From Pseudomonadota bacterium (lineage in GTDB: Bacteria; Pseudomonadota; Zetaproteobacteria; Mariprofundales; Mariprofundaceae), in assembly GCA_002401635.1 (NCBI GenBank), contig NVTQ01000013.1, positions 15,691 to 23,320 on the forward strand: a stretch of 7,630 bases of DNA, written 5' to 3'. Positions 1-5,861 of this stretch are shown here, in pieces. Below the pieces are notes generated by a model. It saw nothing but the letters and a program-made list of their open reading frames with translations. It was not told where the DNA came from and did not search any database. Within the stretch, counting starts at the first letter, position 1, and each line of letters begins with the position of its first letter. The position numbers and the translations under genes are program-made.

Positions 1-129
1 CGTGGTGGTGAGCACGCCACGAGCAATGGTTATGCTGTTGTCGTATTTGATCCGCAATCGATTGATAACTCCAAAGGAACCAAGTTGAACCCTGTGTTGA
101 GGCGTTATGCTTGGGAATTGCTGAATTGA
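1..129 (+). CDS. 3' end of an unidentified gene (partial, C-terminal 42 residues)
   Basis: Frame 1 is open from the window edge to a TGA at 127-129, giving a 42-residue C-terminal tail that ends in YAWELLN. The other + frames close earlier: frame 3 stops at once and frame 2 stops within about 90 bases. This makes frame 1 the best candidate, but 42 codons is short evidence. The tail contains the segment GYAVVVFDPQSI, a beta-strand-like stretch. It faintly recalls the 'VVFDPxQI' ends of some phage-associated nuclease or toxin domains, but the match is too short to assign a family. It lies on the same strand as the pilus genes, about 290 bases upstream of pilM. It is not the divergent penicillin-binding protein gene (ponA) often found next to pilM in gammaproteobacteria. 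Function unknown. Confidence 0.45.
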   Translation, partial: RGGEHATSNGYAVVVFDPQSIDNSKGTKLNPVLRRYAWELLN

Positions 130-155
130 TGCTAGAGGGGACTTCGAAAAAACTA

Positions 156-207
156 GGGAAGCGCTGATTAAAGATGGGTGATATTCATGCATTAATCAGA
201 GCTTTCC
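156..207. repeat. Long imperfect hairpin (16-bp arms, 20-base loop)
   Basis: The left arm 156-171 (GGGAAGCGCTGATTAA) pairs with the right arm 192-207 (TTAATCAGAGCTTTCC). Fourteen of 16 positions are Watson-Crick pairs, one is a G-T wobble (158/205) and one is a G-A mismatch (163/200). The loop is 172-191. No T tract follows the right arm, so it does not look like an ordinary intrinsic terminator. It begins 26 bases after the upstream stop codon. It could be an RNA-stabilising 3' structure, a dispersed repeat or a protein-binding palindrome; the sequence alone does not decide. Confidence 0.6.
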
Positions 208-318
208 TGGTTATTCCGTCAAGCTTGCGTTTTTTACACCTGACGGCATTGGACTCGTGTAAGGCTACTTGAGGTGTCCTTAAAGAGATGTTGTTTGCGC
301 GGGTTAATCTGTTTTTGA

Positions 319-335
319 GTTCCTGAATGAGGAAC
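319..335. repeat. Small perfect hairpin upstream of the pilM promoter
   Basis: GTTCCT (319-324) and AGGAAC (330-335) are perfectly complementary around a 5-base loop (GAATG). The hairpin ends 17 bases before the putative -35 box of the pilM promoter, so it could be an operator-like dyad or a short RNA hairpin. A stem this short can occur by chance. Confidence 0.3.
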
Positions 336-352
336 GTGAAAAGAAAGGGGGT

Positions 353-380
353 TTGACTTTTCTTTATTTATAGCTATGTT
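353..380 (+). promoter_or_regulatory. Putative sigma70-type promoter of the pil cluster
   Basis: TTGACT (353-358, 5/6 to the TTGACA consensus) is followed after 16 bases by TATGTT (375-380, 4/6 to TATAAT). This is 41 bases before the pilM start and would give a short leader of roughly 30-35 bases. A small dyad, TAGCT (371-375) with AGCTA (383-387), overlaps the -10 element and could be an operator. It is the only promoter-like pair I could place well before pilM. Assignment is by consensus only. Confidence 0.45.
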
Positions 381-421
381 ACAGCTACGTGTACTGGTAG
401 AACATTAAGCTGGGAGGGCAA

Positions 422-1501
422 GTGAATCTTTTTTCTTCGAAGAATCAAGGATTGGTAGCAATCGATATTAGCTCGACAGGCGTGAAGCTGGTGGAGTTAG
501 GTCGTACGCGGTCGGGTTACGAATTGAAGGCGCTGGCTGTAGTGCCGCTGCCCCGTGATGCGATTGTTGAAAATACAGTGATTGATTCGATGGCAGTGTC
601 CCAAGCGTTGCTTGATGCGCTCGAAGAAGCGCGCCCTTCCACGCGTAAGGCTGCGATTGCAGTGTCGGGAAATGCTGTGATTATTAAGACTGTAAGCATG
701 CCAACCACCACTGAATTCGAACTCGAAACTCAAATTGAATTTGAAGCAGACCAGCATGTCCCTTATGATATTGATGATGTTTATTTAGACTTTCAAATTC
801 TTGGTGGTGACGCTGAAGATGAAGGTCAGATGGAAGTCGTTCTTGTGGCATGCAAACGTGAAATTGTTGATGATTATCAACTTGTCTTGAGCGAGGCTGG
901 ATTGGAAGCACAATGTGTTGATTGTGCTGTGTTTGCGCTTGAAAATGCAGCTGAAATATTGGGTTTGATTAATAATGATGCGGCGATGGAGTCGTTCAAT
1001 GAGGATGATAATCAAGCCATCGGACTAGTGAATATTGGTGCGAATCTGATGAATATTAATATCCTAAAGAATGGAGAAATGGCGTTTGTACGCGATCAAT
1101 TTTATGGTGGGCAAAATTTAACTGAAGAAATTCAAAAAGAGCATAATTTGGGTTATCAGGCGGCAGAAGAAATGAAAAAGAATGCCTTTCATGATGTGAG
1201 CCCTGAGGCGATTGAGCGTTTTTATGTGGGTTTAACTTCGGAGCTGGTACGTTCGCTTGATTTTTATGCGGCTAACTACGCTGAATACCCCGTTCAAAAG
1301 TTGTATTTAACAGGCGGAGCAGCGCTTATGCCTGAAATTGCGGTTGAACTGGAACAGCGTTTGGGTATTGAGACAGAAGTGGCAAGCCCATTTGGTGCAA
1401 TACAAGTTAATAAAAAGAAATTTGATCAGGAGTATTTGGACAAAATTGGCCCTATGATGATGGTGCCAGTGGGGCTAGCGCTTAGGAGTTTTGACGCATG
1501 A
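422..1501 (+). CDS. pilM: Type IV pilus assembly protein PilM (actin-like ATPase)
   Basis: Cytoplasmic actin-fold protein of the type IV pilus alignment complex; in the family it binds the N-terminal tail of PilN and is thought to connect the cytoplasmic motors to the periplasmic parts. Visible hallmarks are the phosphate-1 loop IDISSTGVKLVEL (14-26), the IEFEADQHVPY segment (105-115), the second phosphate-loop region NIGANLMNINIL (204-215), FYGGQNLTEEIQ (227-238), the adenosine-side LTGGAALMPEI (296-306) and the conserved end GLALRSF (351-357). The length (359 aa) fits the family. The start is GTG at 422, supported by a strong Shine-Dalgarno sequence, GGGAGGG (412-418), although the spacing is short. 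The position-204 residue of the second phosphate loop is Asn where Pseudomonas PilM has Asp. The stop overlaps pilN by four bases (ATGA). Family assignment is very secure. Confidence 0.97.
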   Translation: MNLFSSKNQGLVAIDISSTGVKLVELGRTRSGYELKALAVVPLPRDAIVENTVIDSMAVSQALLDALEEARPSTRKAAIAVSGNAVIIKTVSMPTTTEFELETQIEFEADQHVPYDIDDVYLDFQILGGDAEDEGQMEVVLVACKREIVDDYQLVLSEAGLEAQCVDCAVFALENAAEILGLINNDAAMESFNEDDNQAIGLVNIGANLMNINILKNGEMAFVRDQFYGGQNLTEEIQKEHNLGYQAAEEMKKNAFHDVSPEAIERFYVGLTSELVRSLDFYAANYAEYPVQKLYLTGGAALMPEIAVELEQRLGIETEVASPFGAIQVNKKKFDQEYLDKIGPMMMVPVGLALRSFDA

Positions 1502-2061
1502 TTAGGATAAACCTTCTCCCTTACCGCTCTGAGAGACGTAAGAATAAAATCTTGCAGCATTTGGGCTGGTTGTTTGGATCCGTAATTTTGGTTGCCTCCC
1601 TTTTGATGCTTGTAAATATATATGAAAATGGGCGATTGGCTGATTTGCAAATAGAATTTGGACAACTACAAGCCCAGAATTTAATTTTAAAGAAGAAAAT
1701 TGGTAAAATAAGAAACTTGGATAGGTTAAGGGTTGATGTGGAGCGCAAGCTAGACTTGGTAGATGAGCTTCAGCAGGGACGTTTTGAAACGCTGGAGGGT
1801 TTAGCCGCATTGTCGAAGGTTATTCCTGAGAATGTATGGTTAACATCCATTGTAGATAACGCGGGGAAGTTTAAAATTTCTGGGTTGGGTGAAAGCAACA
1901 AAGCAGTAGCAAACTTCATGCGCTCTTTGGATAGATCGCCATTGTTTGGAAATATTTCATTACAGGTGATCACACGAAAAGAAGCTGGTGGTGTTCCTGT
2001 GCGAAACTTTGCAATGACATTAAATCGATTGGATAAGCCTGCGGAAGGCGGTACGAAATGA
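1498..2061 (+). CDS. pilN: Type IV pilus inner-membrane protein PilN
   Basis: Bitopic inner-membrane protein that pairs with PilO in the periplasm and docks PilM in the cytoplasm. The PilM-binding signature INLLPYR lies at residues 4-10 and is followed by a basic stretch (ERRKNK, 12-17). A single membrane segment spans about 22-41, a coiled-coil-like region about 44-92, and a ferredoxin-like C-terminal domain about 97-178 including VWLTSI (113-118) and ISGLGESNKAVANFM (127-141). The length of 187 aa is normal. The ATG overlaps the pilM stop as ATGA and is preceded by AGGAG at 1484-1488, so translation is probably coupled to pilM. It likewise overlaps pilO by ATGA at its own end. The assignment rests on motif, topology and position, all of which agree. 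Confidence 0.95.
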   Translation: MIRINLLPYRSERRKNKILQHLGWLFGSVILVASLLMLVNIYENGRLADLQIEFGQLQAQNLILKKKIGKIRNLDRLRVDVERKLDLVDELQQGRFETLEGLAALSKVIPENVWLTSIVDNAGKFKISGLGESNKAVANFMRSLDRSPLFGNISLQVITRKEAGGVPVRNFAMTLNRLDKPAEGGTK

Positions 2062-2642
2062 ATGCAGATGCCTTGAATTTGGATTTTTTACGTCCTTTGT
2101 TGCCATTGCCGCTGTGGCAAAAGTTGGTTGCTTTAACTGTTATTATTATGGTTATTATTGCGGGATATTTCTTTTTGGGCTGGATGCCTATTCAGCAAGA
2201 TATTGAAAGTCAGCAGGCGCAAGTCGAGCAACAGCGCATTATACTAAAGAAAAACCAACGGTTGGCTCAGGATTTACCACGCAAACGTGCAGAGTTTGCG
2301 GCGCTTGAAAAGCAGTTGAAAGTTGCGCTCAATATGCTGCCTAAAAAATCTCAAATTCCAGATTTATTGGAAAGTGTTACTTGGGCAGGCAAGGATTCGG
2401 GTTTAGAAGTAAGTGTATTTAAACCGAGAGGTGAAAACCCCAAGCAGATTTATGCAGAAGTGCCTGTAGATATTACTGTGAAAGGCACATACCGCCAGTT
2501 GTTAACCTTTTTAAAGAGAGTGGGCGAAATGCCTAGGATTGTAGCGATTAAAAACTTGAATATCACTCAAAATAGTGTGGGTGGAGATTTGTTGGTAACA
2601 GGGAATGTAATCACCTATCGTTTTATTGAGAAAGGCAAGTAA
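2058..2642 (+). CDS. pilO: Type IV pilus inner-membrane protein PilO
   Basis: Partner of PilN in the inner-membrane alignment subcomplex, with a role in pilus length and stability in studied species. A short cytoplasmic N-terminus (1-20, with LPLPLWQKL) leads to one membrane segment at about 23-41. A coiled coil follows at about 46-92, then a ferredoxin-like domain from about 93. Family-typical motifs are LPKKSQIPDLLESV (94-107), SGLEVSVFKP (114-123), the YAEVPVDITVKGTYRQLLTF stretch (132-151) and PRIVAIKNLNI (159-169). The length of 194 aa is normal. The ATG overlaps the pilN stop (ATGA), with a GAAGG-type ribosome binding site about nine bases upstream. The gene that normally follows, pilP, is not present: only 45 bases separate pilO from pilQ. 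Confidence 0.95.
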   Translation: MNADALNLDFLRPLLPLPLWQKLVALTVIIMVIIAGYFFLGWMPIQQDIESQQAQVEQQRIILKKNQRLAQDLPRKRAEFAALEKQLKVALNMLPKKSQIPDLLESVTWAGKDSGLEVSVFKPRGENPKQIYAEVPVDITVKGTYRQLLTFLKRVGEMPRIVAIKNLNITQNSVGGDLLVTGNVITYRFIEKGK

Positions 2643-2676
2643 AAGCTTTAAAAGGTCGTAAGCGCAGTTGAGTGTT

Positions 2677-2681
2677 AGGAG
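2677..2681 (+). promoter_or_regulatory. Ribosome binding site of pilQ (AGGAG), supporting the GTG start
   Basis: AGGAG lies six bases before the GTG at 2688 and is the best Shine-Dalgarno sequence in the gap. An alternative start, ATG at 2715, has only AGGTGG (2705-2710) four bases upstream. Both starts leave the signal peptide intact, so the choice changes only nine N-terminal residues. Confidence 0.55.
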
Positions 2682-2687
2682 TTTAAG

Positions 2688-5177
2688 GTGAAAAGAAATC
2701 AATTAGGTGGAACCATGATGAATAGCAAAAGTAATTTATTAAAATACTTGGTTGCAGTGTGCATGCTGGTTGTTTCATTGGGTGCAGTATCTGTGGTGCA
2801 AGCTGCACAAATTACCGATATAACACTACTGGATTCAAAAGATGGTGATGTGTTGCGTATTGAGAGTAGTGGGACACTGAATTATCAGGTGTTTGATCTA
2901 GATGGGCCTCCGCGATTGATTTTAAGCTTTCCAGAGGCGACTTTGGCAGATGGTGTTAAAGGTTTAACGCTATCAGGTGATGGTGTGACACGTGTATATC
3001 CAGTAAGTGATAAGGGTGCTGTTCGCCTTGAAGTGAGTTTGAGTGAAGTTCTCACATATAATATTCAGGAGAATAAGGGCAATATCCTTGTGCGCTTTGC
3101 GGGGGTTAAAGCTCAGAAAAAAGCAAGTGCTGGTGTGCATGCTGTGATCCAAGATATTGAAGTGCGTGATCGCGGGTCGGTGACAGAGTTGATTTTGCGC
3201 GGCGAACATATGGATGCCAATCACAATGCCTTTATGACAGAAGGCAATAAACAGTTAATTCTAGATTTTTGGGGTGCATCCTCACACTTGAAAAAAACAA
3301 TTTTTCAATATTCAACCCAACGGATTAATGCTGTTATGGTGGGTCAAGCCGATGATCGCGTTCGTTTGGTGATCAAACTTCTACCCACATTGGATATGCA
3401 CCAGCAGATTGATGCCAGTGCTGGTGAGATGGTGGTGCGTTTGGGAAGGGTTACAACAAAGAAAAAGGCGAGTGTGCTAGAAGTTGAAAGTGTTGACTTT
3501 CAACCAGATGATCGTATTGCCCATGTGATGATTCGTACGGATGGCACTGCCCCAGTGATTAGTGTGCGAGAAAAAGATGATCATGTGGTTATTGATGTGA
3601 AAAAAGCGAAACTTCTCGCAGGGCAAGAGCGTTCTCAAGATGTTAGTGCGTTTCCAGGCCCTGTACGTCAAATTGATACCTATCAACTGGGTGACCAAGT
3701 GCGCATTGTAACGCGTTTGCGTGAAAAAGTGAGCGTAACATCGTTTCAACAAGGCAATGTTTTTACGATCAACTTCGAGCCAGAAGATTTGGCACTGGCG
3801 CGTATGAATACAGGTGAAAGAGATGATTTTGCTTACACCGGACAAAAAGTTACGTTTGATTTTAAAGATATAGATATTCGTAATGCATTAAAGCTCATTG
3901 CTGAAATGAGTGACTTGAATATTATCATGTCGGATGATGTTACAGGCATGCTCACCATGCGTTTGGTTGATGTGCCTTGGGATCAGGCATTGGAGCTTAT
4001 TCTTTCAGCACGAGGGCTTGGTAAACAGCAGTCAGGCAATGTGATGCGCATTGCCCCGATGGAAGTATTACGATCTGAATATGAGACCCGATTGCAAGCA
4101 CAACGTGGTTCACAGCAATTGGAGCCGTTATTAACTGAATTTATTACTTTAAGTTACACCAAAGTTGAGGATGTGAAAAAAATTATTGAGGGTGCATCAG
4201 CGAATGCAACTAAAAAAACTGGTGGGGGAGCGGGTGCAACAGGTGGGGGAACAGGTGCAACTGGTGGTGGGATTGAAACCAGCGTTGGTATTTTGTCGCC
4301 ACGCGGTAGTTTCTTGATTGATGCGCGCACCAATACATTGATTATTAAAGATACCGAAAAATCTATTAATGCGATCAAACGCTTGGTTGCCGTTGTTGAT
4401 AAGCCGATTAAACAAGTATTGATTGAAGCTCGTATTGTTGAAGCCAGTGATAATTTTTCCCGTGATCTTGGTGTGGCATGGGGGGGTAAGTATAGCGGCA
4501 ATAACGGCAATGCCCCGAATAACACTGTGAGTGTTGGTGGGACGCGTAACTCAGCAGGTGCAACAGGTGGCAATGGTATGTTGGTTGATTTACCTGCAAC
4601 GGTGGCTGCTGGTAGCGGAGGAGCAATTGGTGTTGCTTTAGGCACATTGAGTAATGTATTTAATTTAAACTTGGAATTATCTGCTGCAGAGGCTGAAGGC
4701 GAAGTGAAGATTGTTTCTAACCCACGTGTGATTACCACAAACCTTAAACCAGCAACGATTTCTCAAGGTTTTGATGTTGCATTTCAGACAGCTGGAGTAG
4801 CAGGAGCACCTCCAACTGTAACGTTTAAGAAAGCCGAATTAAAATTAACGGCAACACCACAGATTACTGCCGATAACCATGTAATTATGCAGTTGTTGGT
4901 TACCAAGAATAGCCCAATCATTAATCTGATTGGGAATGGCACGAATATTAGTACTAAACAAATTGATACAGAAGTGTACATGGATAATGGAGAAACAGTT
5001 GTGATTGGTGGTATTTATTCGCGTACTATTGATACAAGCAAACAAAGTGTACCTGGTTTGGCATCCATACCAATTTTGGGTTACTTATTTCAGCGGAATG
5101 TTAAAAAGGATAACCGCTCTGAGTTATTAATTTTTGTAACACCTAAAATTCTAAATACGGCAAGTGAAAGCCGTTAG
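2688..5177 (+). CDS. pilQ: Type IV pilus outer-membrane secretin PilQ
   Basis: Outer-membrane secretin that forms the multimeric channel for pilus exit. It begins with a Sec signal peptide: basic N-region, hydrophobic core about 20-37, and a likely cut after VQA at 37-39. Three AMIN-like beta-rich segments follow (about 41-137, 152-252, 262-364), which in the family bind peptidoglycan. The STN/N0 domain is at about 385-457 (VTFDFKDIDIRNALKLIAEM, 388-407) and the N1 domain at about 481-572. The secretin barrel occupies about 575-822, with the C-terminal signature VPGLASIPILGYLFQ (788-802) and LLIFVTPKIL (813-822). At 829 aa it is longer than Pseudomonas PilQ (about 714 aa). The excess appears to come from the third AMIN-like segment and from glycine-rich insertions at 511-528 and about 601-645. 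No pilP precedes it, and aroK follows after three bases. The secretin assignment is certain; the AMIN count is by eye. Confidence 0.97.
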   Translation: MKRNQLGGTMMNSKSNLLKYLVAVCMLVVSLGAVSVVQAAQITDITLLDSKDGDVLRIESSGTLNYQVFDLDGPPRLILSFPEATLADGVKGLTLSGDGVTRVYPVSDKGAVRLEVSLSEVLTYNIQENKGNILVRFAGVKAQKKASAGVHAVIQDIEVRDRGSVTELILRGEHMDANHNAFMTEGNKQLILDFWGASSHLKKTIFQYSTQRINAVMVGQADDRVRLVIKLLPTLDMHQQIDASAGEMVVRLGRVTTKKKASVLEVESVDFQPDDRIAHVMIRTDGTAPVISVREKDDHVVIDVKKAKLLAGQERSQDVSAFPGPVRQIDTYQLGDQVRIVTRLREKVSVTSFQQGNVFTINFEPEDLALARMNTGERDDFAYTGQKVTFDFKDIDIRNALKLIAEMSDLNIIMSDDVTGMLTMRLVDVPWDQALELILSARGLGKQQSGNVMRIAPMEVLRSEYETRLQAQRGSQQLEPLLTEFITLSYTKVEDVKKIIEGASANATKKTGGGAGATGGGTGATGGGIETSVGILSPRGSFLIDARTNTLIIKDTEKSINAIKRLVAVVDKPIKQVLIEARIVEASDNFSRDLGVAWGGKYSGNNGNAPNNTVSVGGTRNSAGATGGNGMLVDLPATVAAGSGGAIGVALGTLSNVFNLNLELSAAEAEGEVKIVSNPRVITTNLKPATISQGFDVAFQTAGVAGAPPTVTFKKAELKLTATPQITADNHVIMQLLVTKNSPIINLIGNGTNISTKQIDTEVYMDNGETVVIGGIYSRTIDTSKQSVPGLASIPILGYLFQRNVKKDNRSELLIFVTPKILNTASESR
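4218..4271 (+). repeat. 21-base tandem repeat inside pilQ (two full copies plus a partial)
   Basis: Copies lie at 4218-4238 and 4239-4259, with a 12-base partial third copy at 4260-4271. The unit encodes seven residues, TGGG(A/T)GA, so the protein reads as a flexible glycine-rich linker at residues 511-528, inside the N1 domain between KKIIEGASANATKK and ETSVGIL. Two full units differ at only a few bases (ACT/ACA, GCG/ACA). A whole-codon unit can expand or contract without a frameshift, so copy number may vary between strains. Confidence 0.85.
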
Positions 5178-5180
5178 GTA

Positions 5181-5681
5181 GTGATTCTTATTGGCTCCAT
5201 GGGAGCTGGAAAATCAACGATCGGGCGGCTTTTAGCCGCCCGTTTGGGTTTACAATGTGTGGATTTGGATGATGTGATTGTTGAAAAGGCAGGCAAGGTT
5301 ATTCCGCGCATTTTTGAAGAAGATGGAGAGTGCGCCTTTCGCGCCCTTGAAGCTGAATCACTACAACGCTTATGCTCGGATGGTGTGGCGAAGGTGCTGG
5401 CAACGGGTGGCGGTGTGGTTATGTCTTCCCCAAACCGTGAGCGCATGAAACAAGCTGCCAATGTTATTTGGCTTGATGCACCGCCTGAGGTCTTGGCAAA
5501 GCGTATTGCAGGTGATAAAAATCGCCCATTGTTAAAAGGTGTCGATGTGTTGGTGAAAGCCAAGGAGTTGGATCGCCAACGACGAAAATATTATGATATG
5601 AGTGCGGATTTTCGCGTGGATACGTCAGTGATGAATGCGGCGCAGGCTGTGGATGCAATTGTAGCATTTATTGAGAAATGA
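5181..5681 (+). CDS. aroK: Shikimate kinase AroK
   Basis: Cytoplasmic enzyme that phosphorylates shikimate to shikimate 3-phosphate with ATP, the fifth step of chorismate synthesis. The Walker A loop GSMGAGKST is at 5-13. By alignment to the family, D28/D30 (in DLDD) and R54 (in FRALE) are the shikimate-binding residues, the GGG loop is at 76-78, R115 (NRPLL lid) contacts the phosphates and R134 is the substrate-side arginine. The length of 166 aa is slightly short for the family (about 168-175) because the N-terminus is abrupt. The only start upstream of the P-loop is GTG at 5181, since the pilQ TAG (5175-5177) lies in the same frame. The ribosome binding site is poor (AGG two bases from the start), so translation probably depends on coupling or re-initiation after pilQ. 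The symbol aroK is used rather than aroL because of its place next to pilQ and aroB. Confidence 0.94.
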   Translation: MILIGSMGAGKSTIGRLLAARLGLQCVDLDDVIVEKAGKVIPRIFEEDGECAFRALEAESLQRLCSDGVAKVLATGGGVVMSSPNRERMKQAANVIWLDAPPEVLAKRIAGDKNRPLLKGVDVLVKAKELDRQRRKYYDMSADFRVDTSVMNAAQAVDAIVAFIEK

Positions 5682-5861
5682 AGTTTTTCTATACATATTG
5701 AAAGATGATATAGTCGTTCAGGCATGGGTTTACCGCTACGCCTTCATGCGACCAGTTTTTCATTTCACCATCACCCCGAGTGTTTGTATCGGGGATGACG
5801 AGCGTGAAAATCATAGAATGATGGTAACGTCATACATGAATCACTATAGAAAGGAAGGATC
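5682..5861. other. 180-base spacer between aroK and aroB
   Basis: I see no convincing gene here. An open frame from TTG 5671 to 5865 (64 codons) spans the spacer but has no ribosome binding site and reads through the palindrome at 5762-5811. The spacer holds that hairpin and the aroB ribosome binding site (AAGGAAGGA, 5851-5859). I could not place a convincing -35/-10 pair, so aroB may be read from upstream or from a promoter not recognisable by consensus. Confidence 0.55.
5762..5811. repeat. REP-like intergenic hairpin in the aroK-aroB spacer
   Basis: The inner stem CCCCGA (5774-5779) pairs with TCGGGG (5789-5794) around a 9-base loop. It continues as CATCA (5769-5773) with TGACG (5796-5800), with one A-C mismatch and one bulged A (5795). 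It then continues as TTTCAC (5763-5768) with GTGAAA (5804-5809), after a 3-base bulge (5801-5803). In total about 16 pairs can form. The right half, ATCGGGGATGACG, resembles the CGTCATCCCCGA-type palindromes scattered between genes in many proteobacteria. No T tract follows, so it is not an ordinary intrinsic terminator. Structure is seen; membership of a dispersed family is inferred. Confidence 0.6.

Larger units (their letters stand above)
130..421. other. 292-base non-coding stretch upstream of pilM
   Basis: I find no credible gene on either strand here. The stretch holds a long imperfect hairpin (156-207), a perfect 6-base-pair hairpin (319-335), a promoter-like element (353-380) and the pilM ribosome binding site (412-418). 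A weaker dyad, CCGTCA at 216-221 with TGACGG at 241-246, encloses a run of six T. No obvious rho-independent terminator (stable stem directly followed by a T tract) closes the upstream gene, so where its transcript ends is unclear. Confidence 0.6.

Noticed and set aside
216..246. Dyad CCGTCA / TGACGG enclosing a T run, considered as a terminator
   Set aside because: The stem is only six pairs with a 19-base loop and the T run lies inside the loop, not after the stem. It is consistent with chance.
2643..2687. Possible pilP pseudogene between pilO and pilQ
   Set aside because: The gap is 45 bases and holds no lipobox or PilP-like sequence. Nothing remains to support a decayed gene.
3477..3845. 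122-codon open frame on the - strand within pilQ
   Set aside because: It is a shadow of the strongly supported pilQ reading frame, with no family resemblance and no start signal.
4154..4738. 194-codon open frame on the - strand, rich in Pro and Ala
   Set aside because: It is entirely antisense to the secretin and N1 domains of pilQ. Its proline-rich stretches are simply the complement of the glycine codons of the repeat, and it has no ribosome binding site or promoter.
5698..5726. TTGAAA at 5698-5703 considered as the -35 box of an aroB promoter
   Set aside because: No acceptable -10 box lies 16-18 bases downstream; the sequence there is GC-mixed (around GGCATG).
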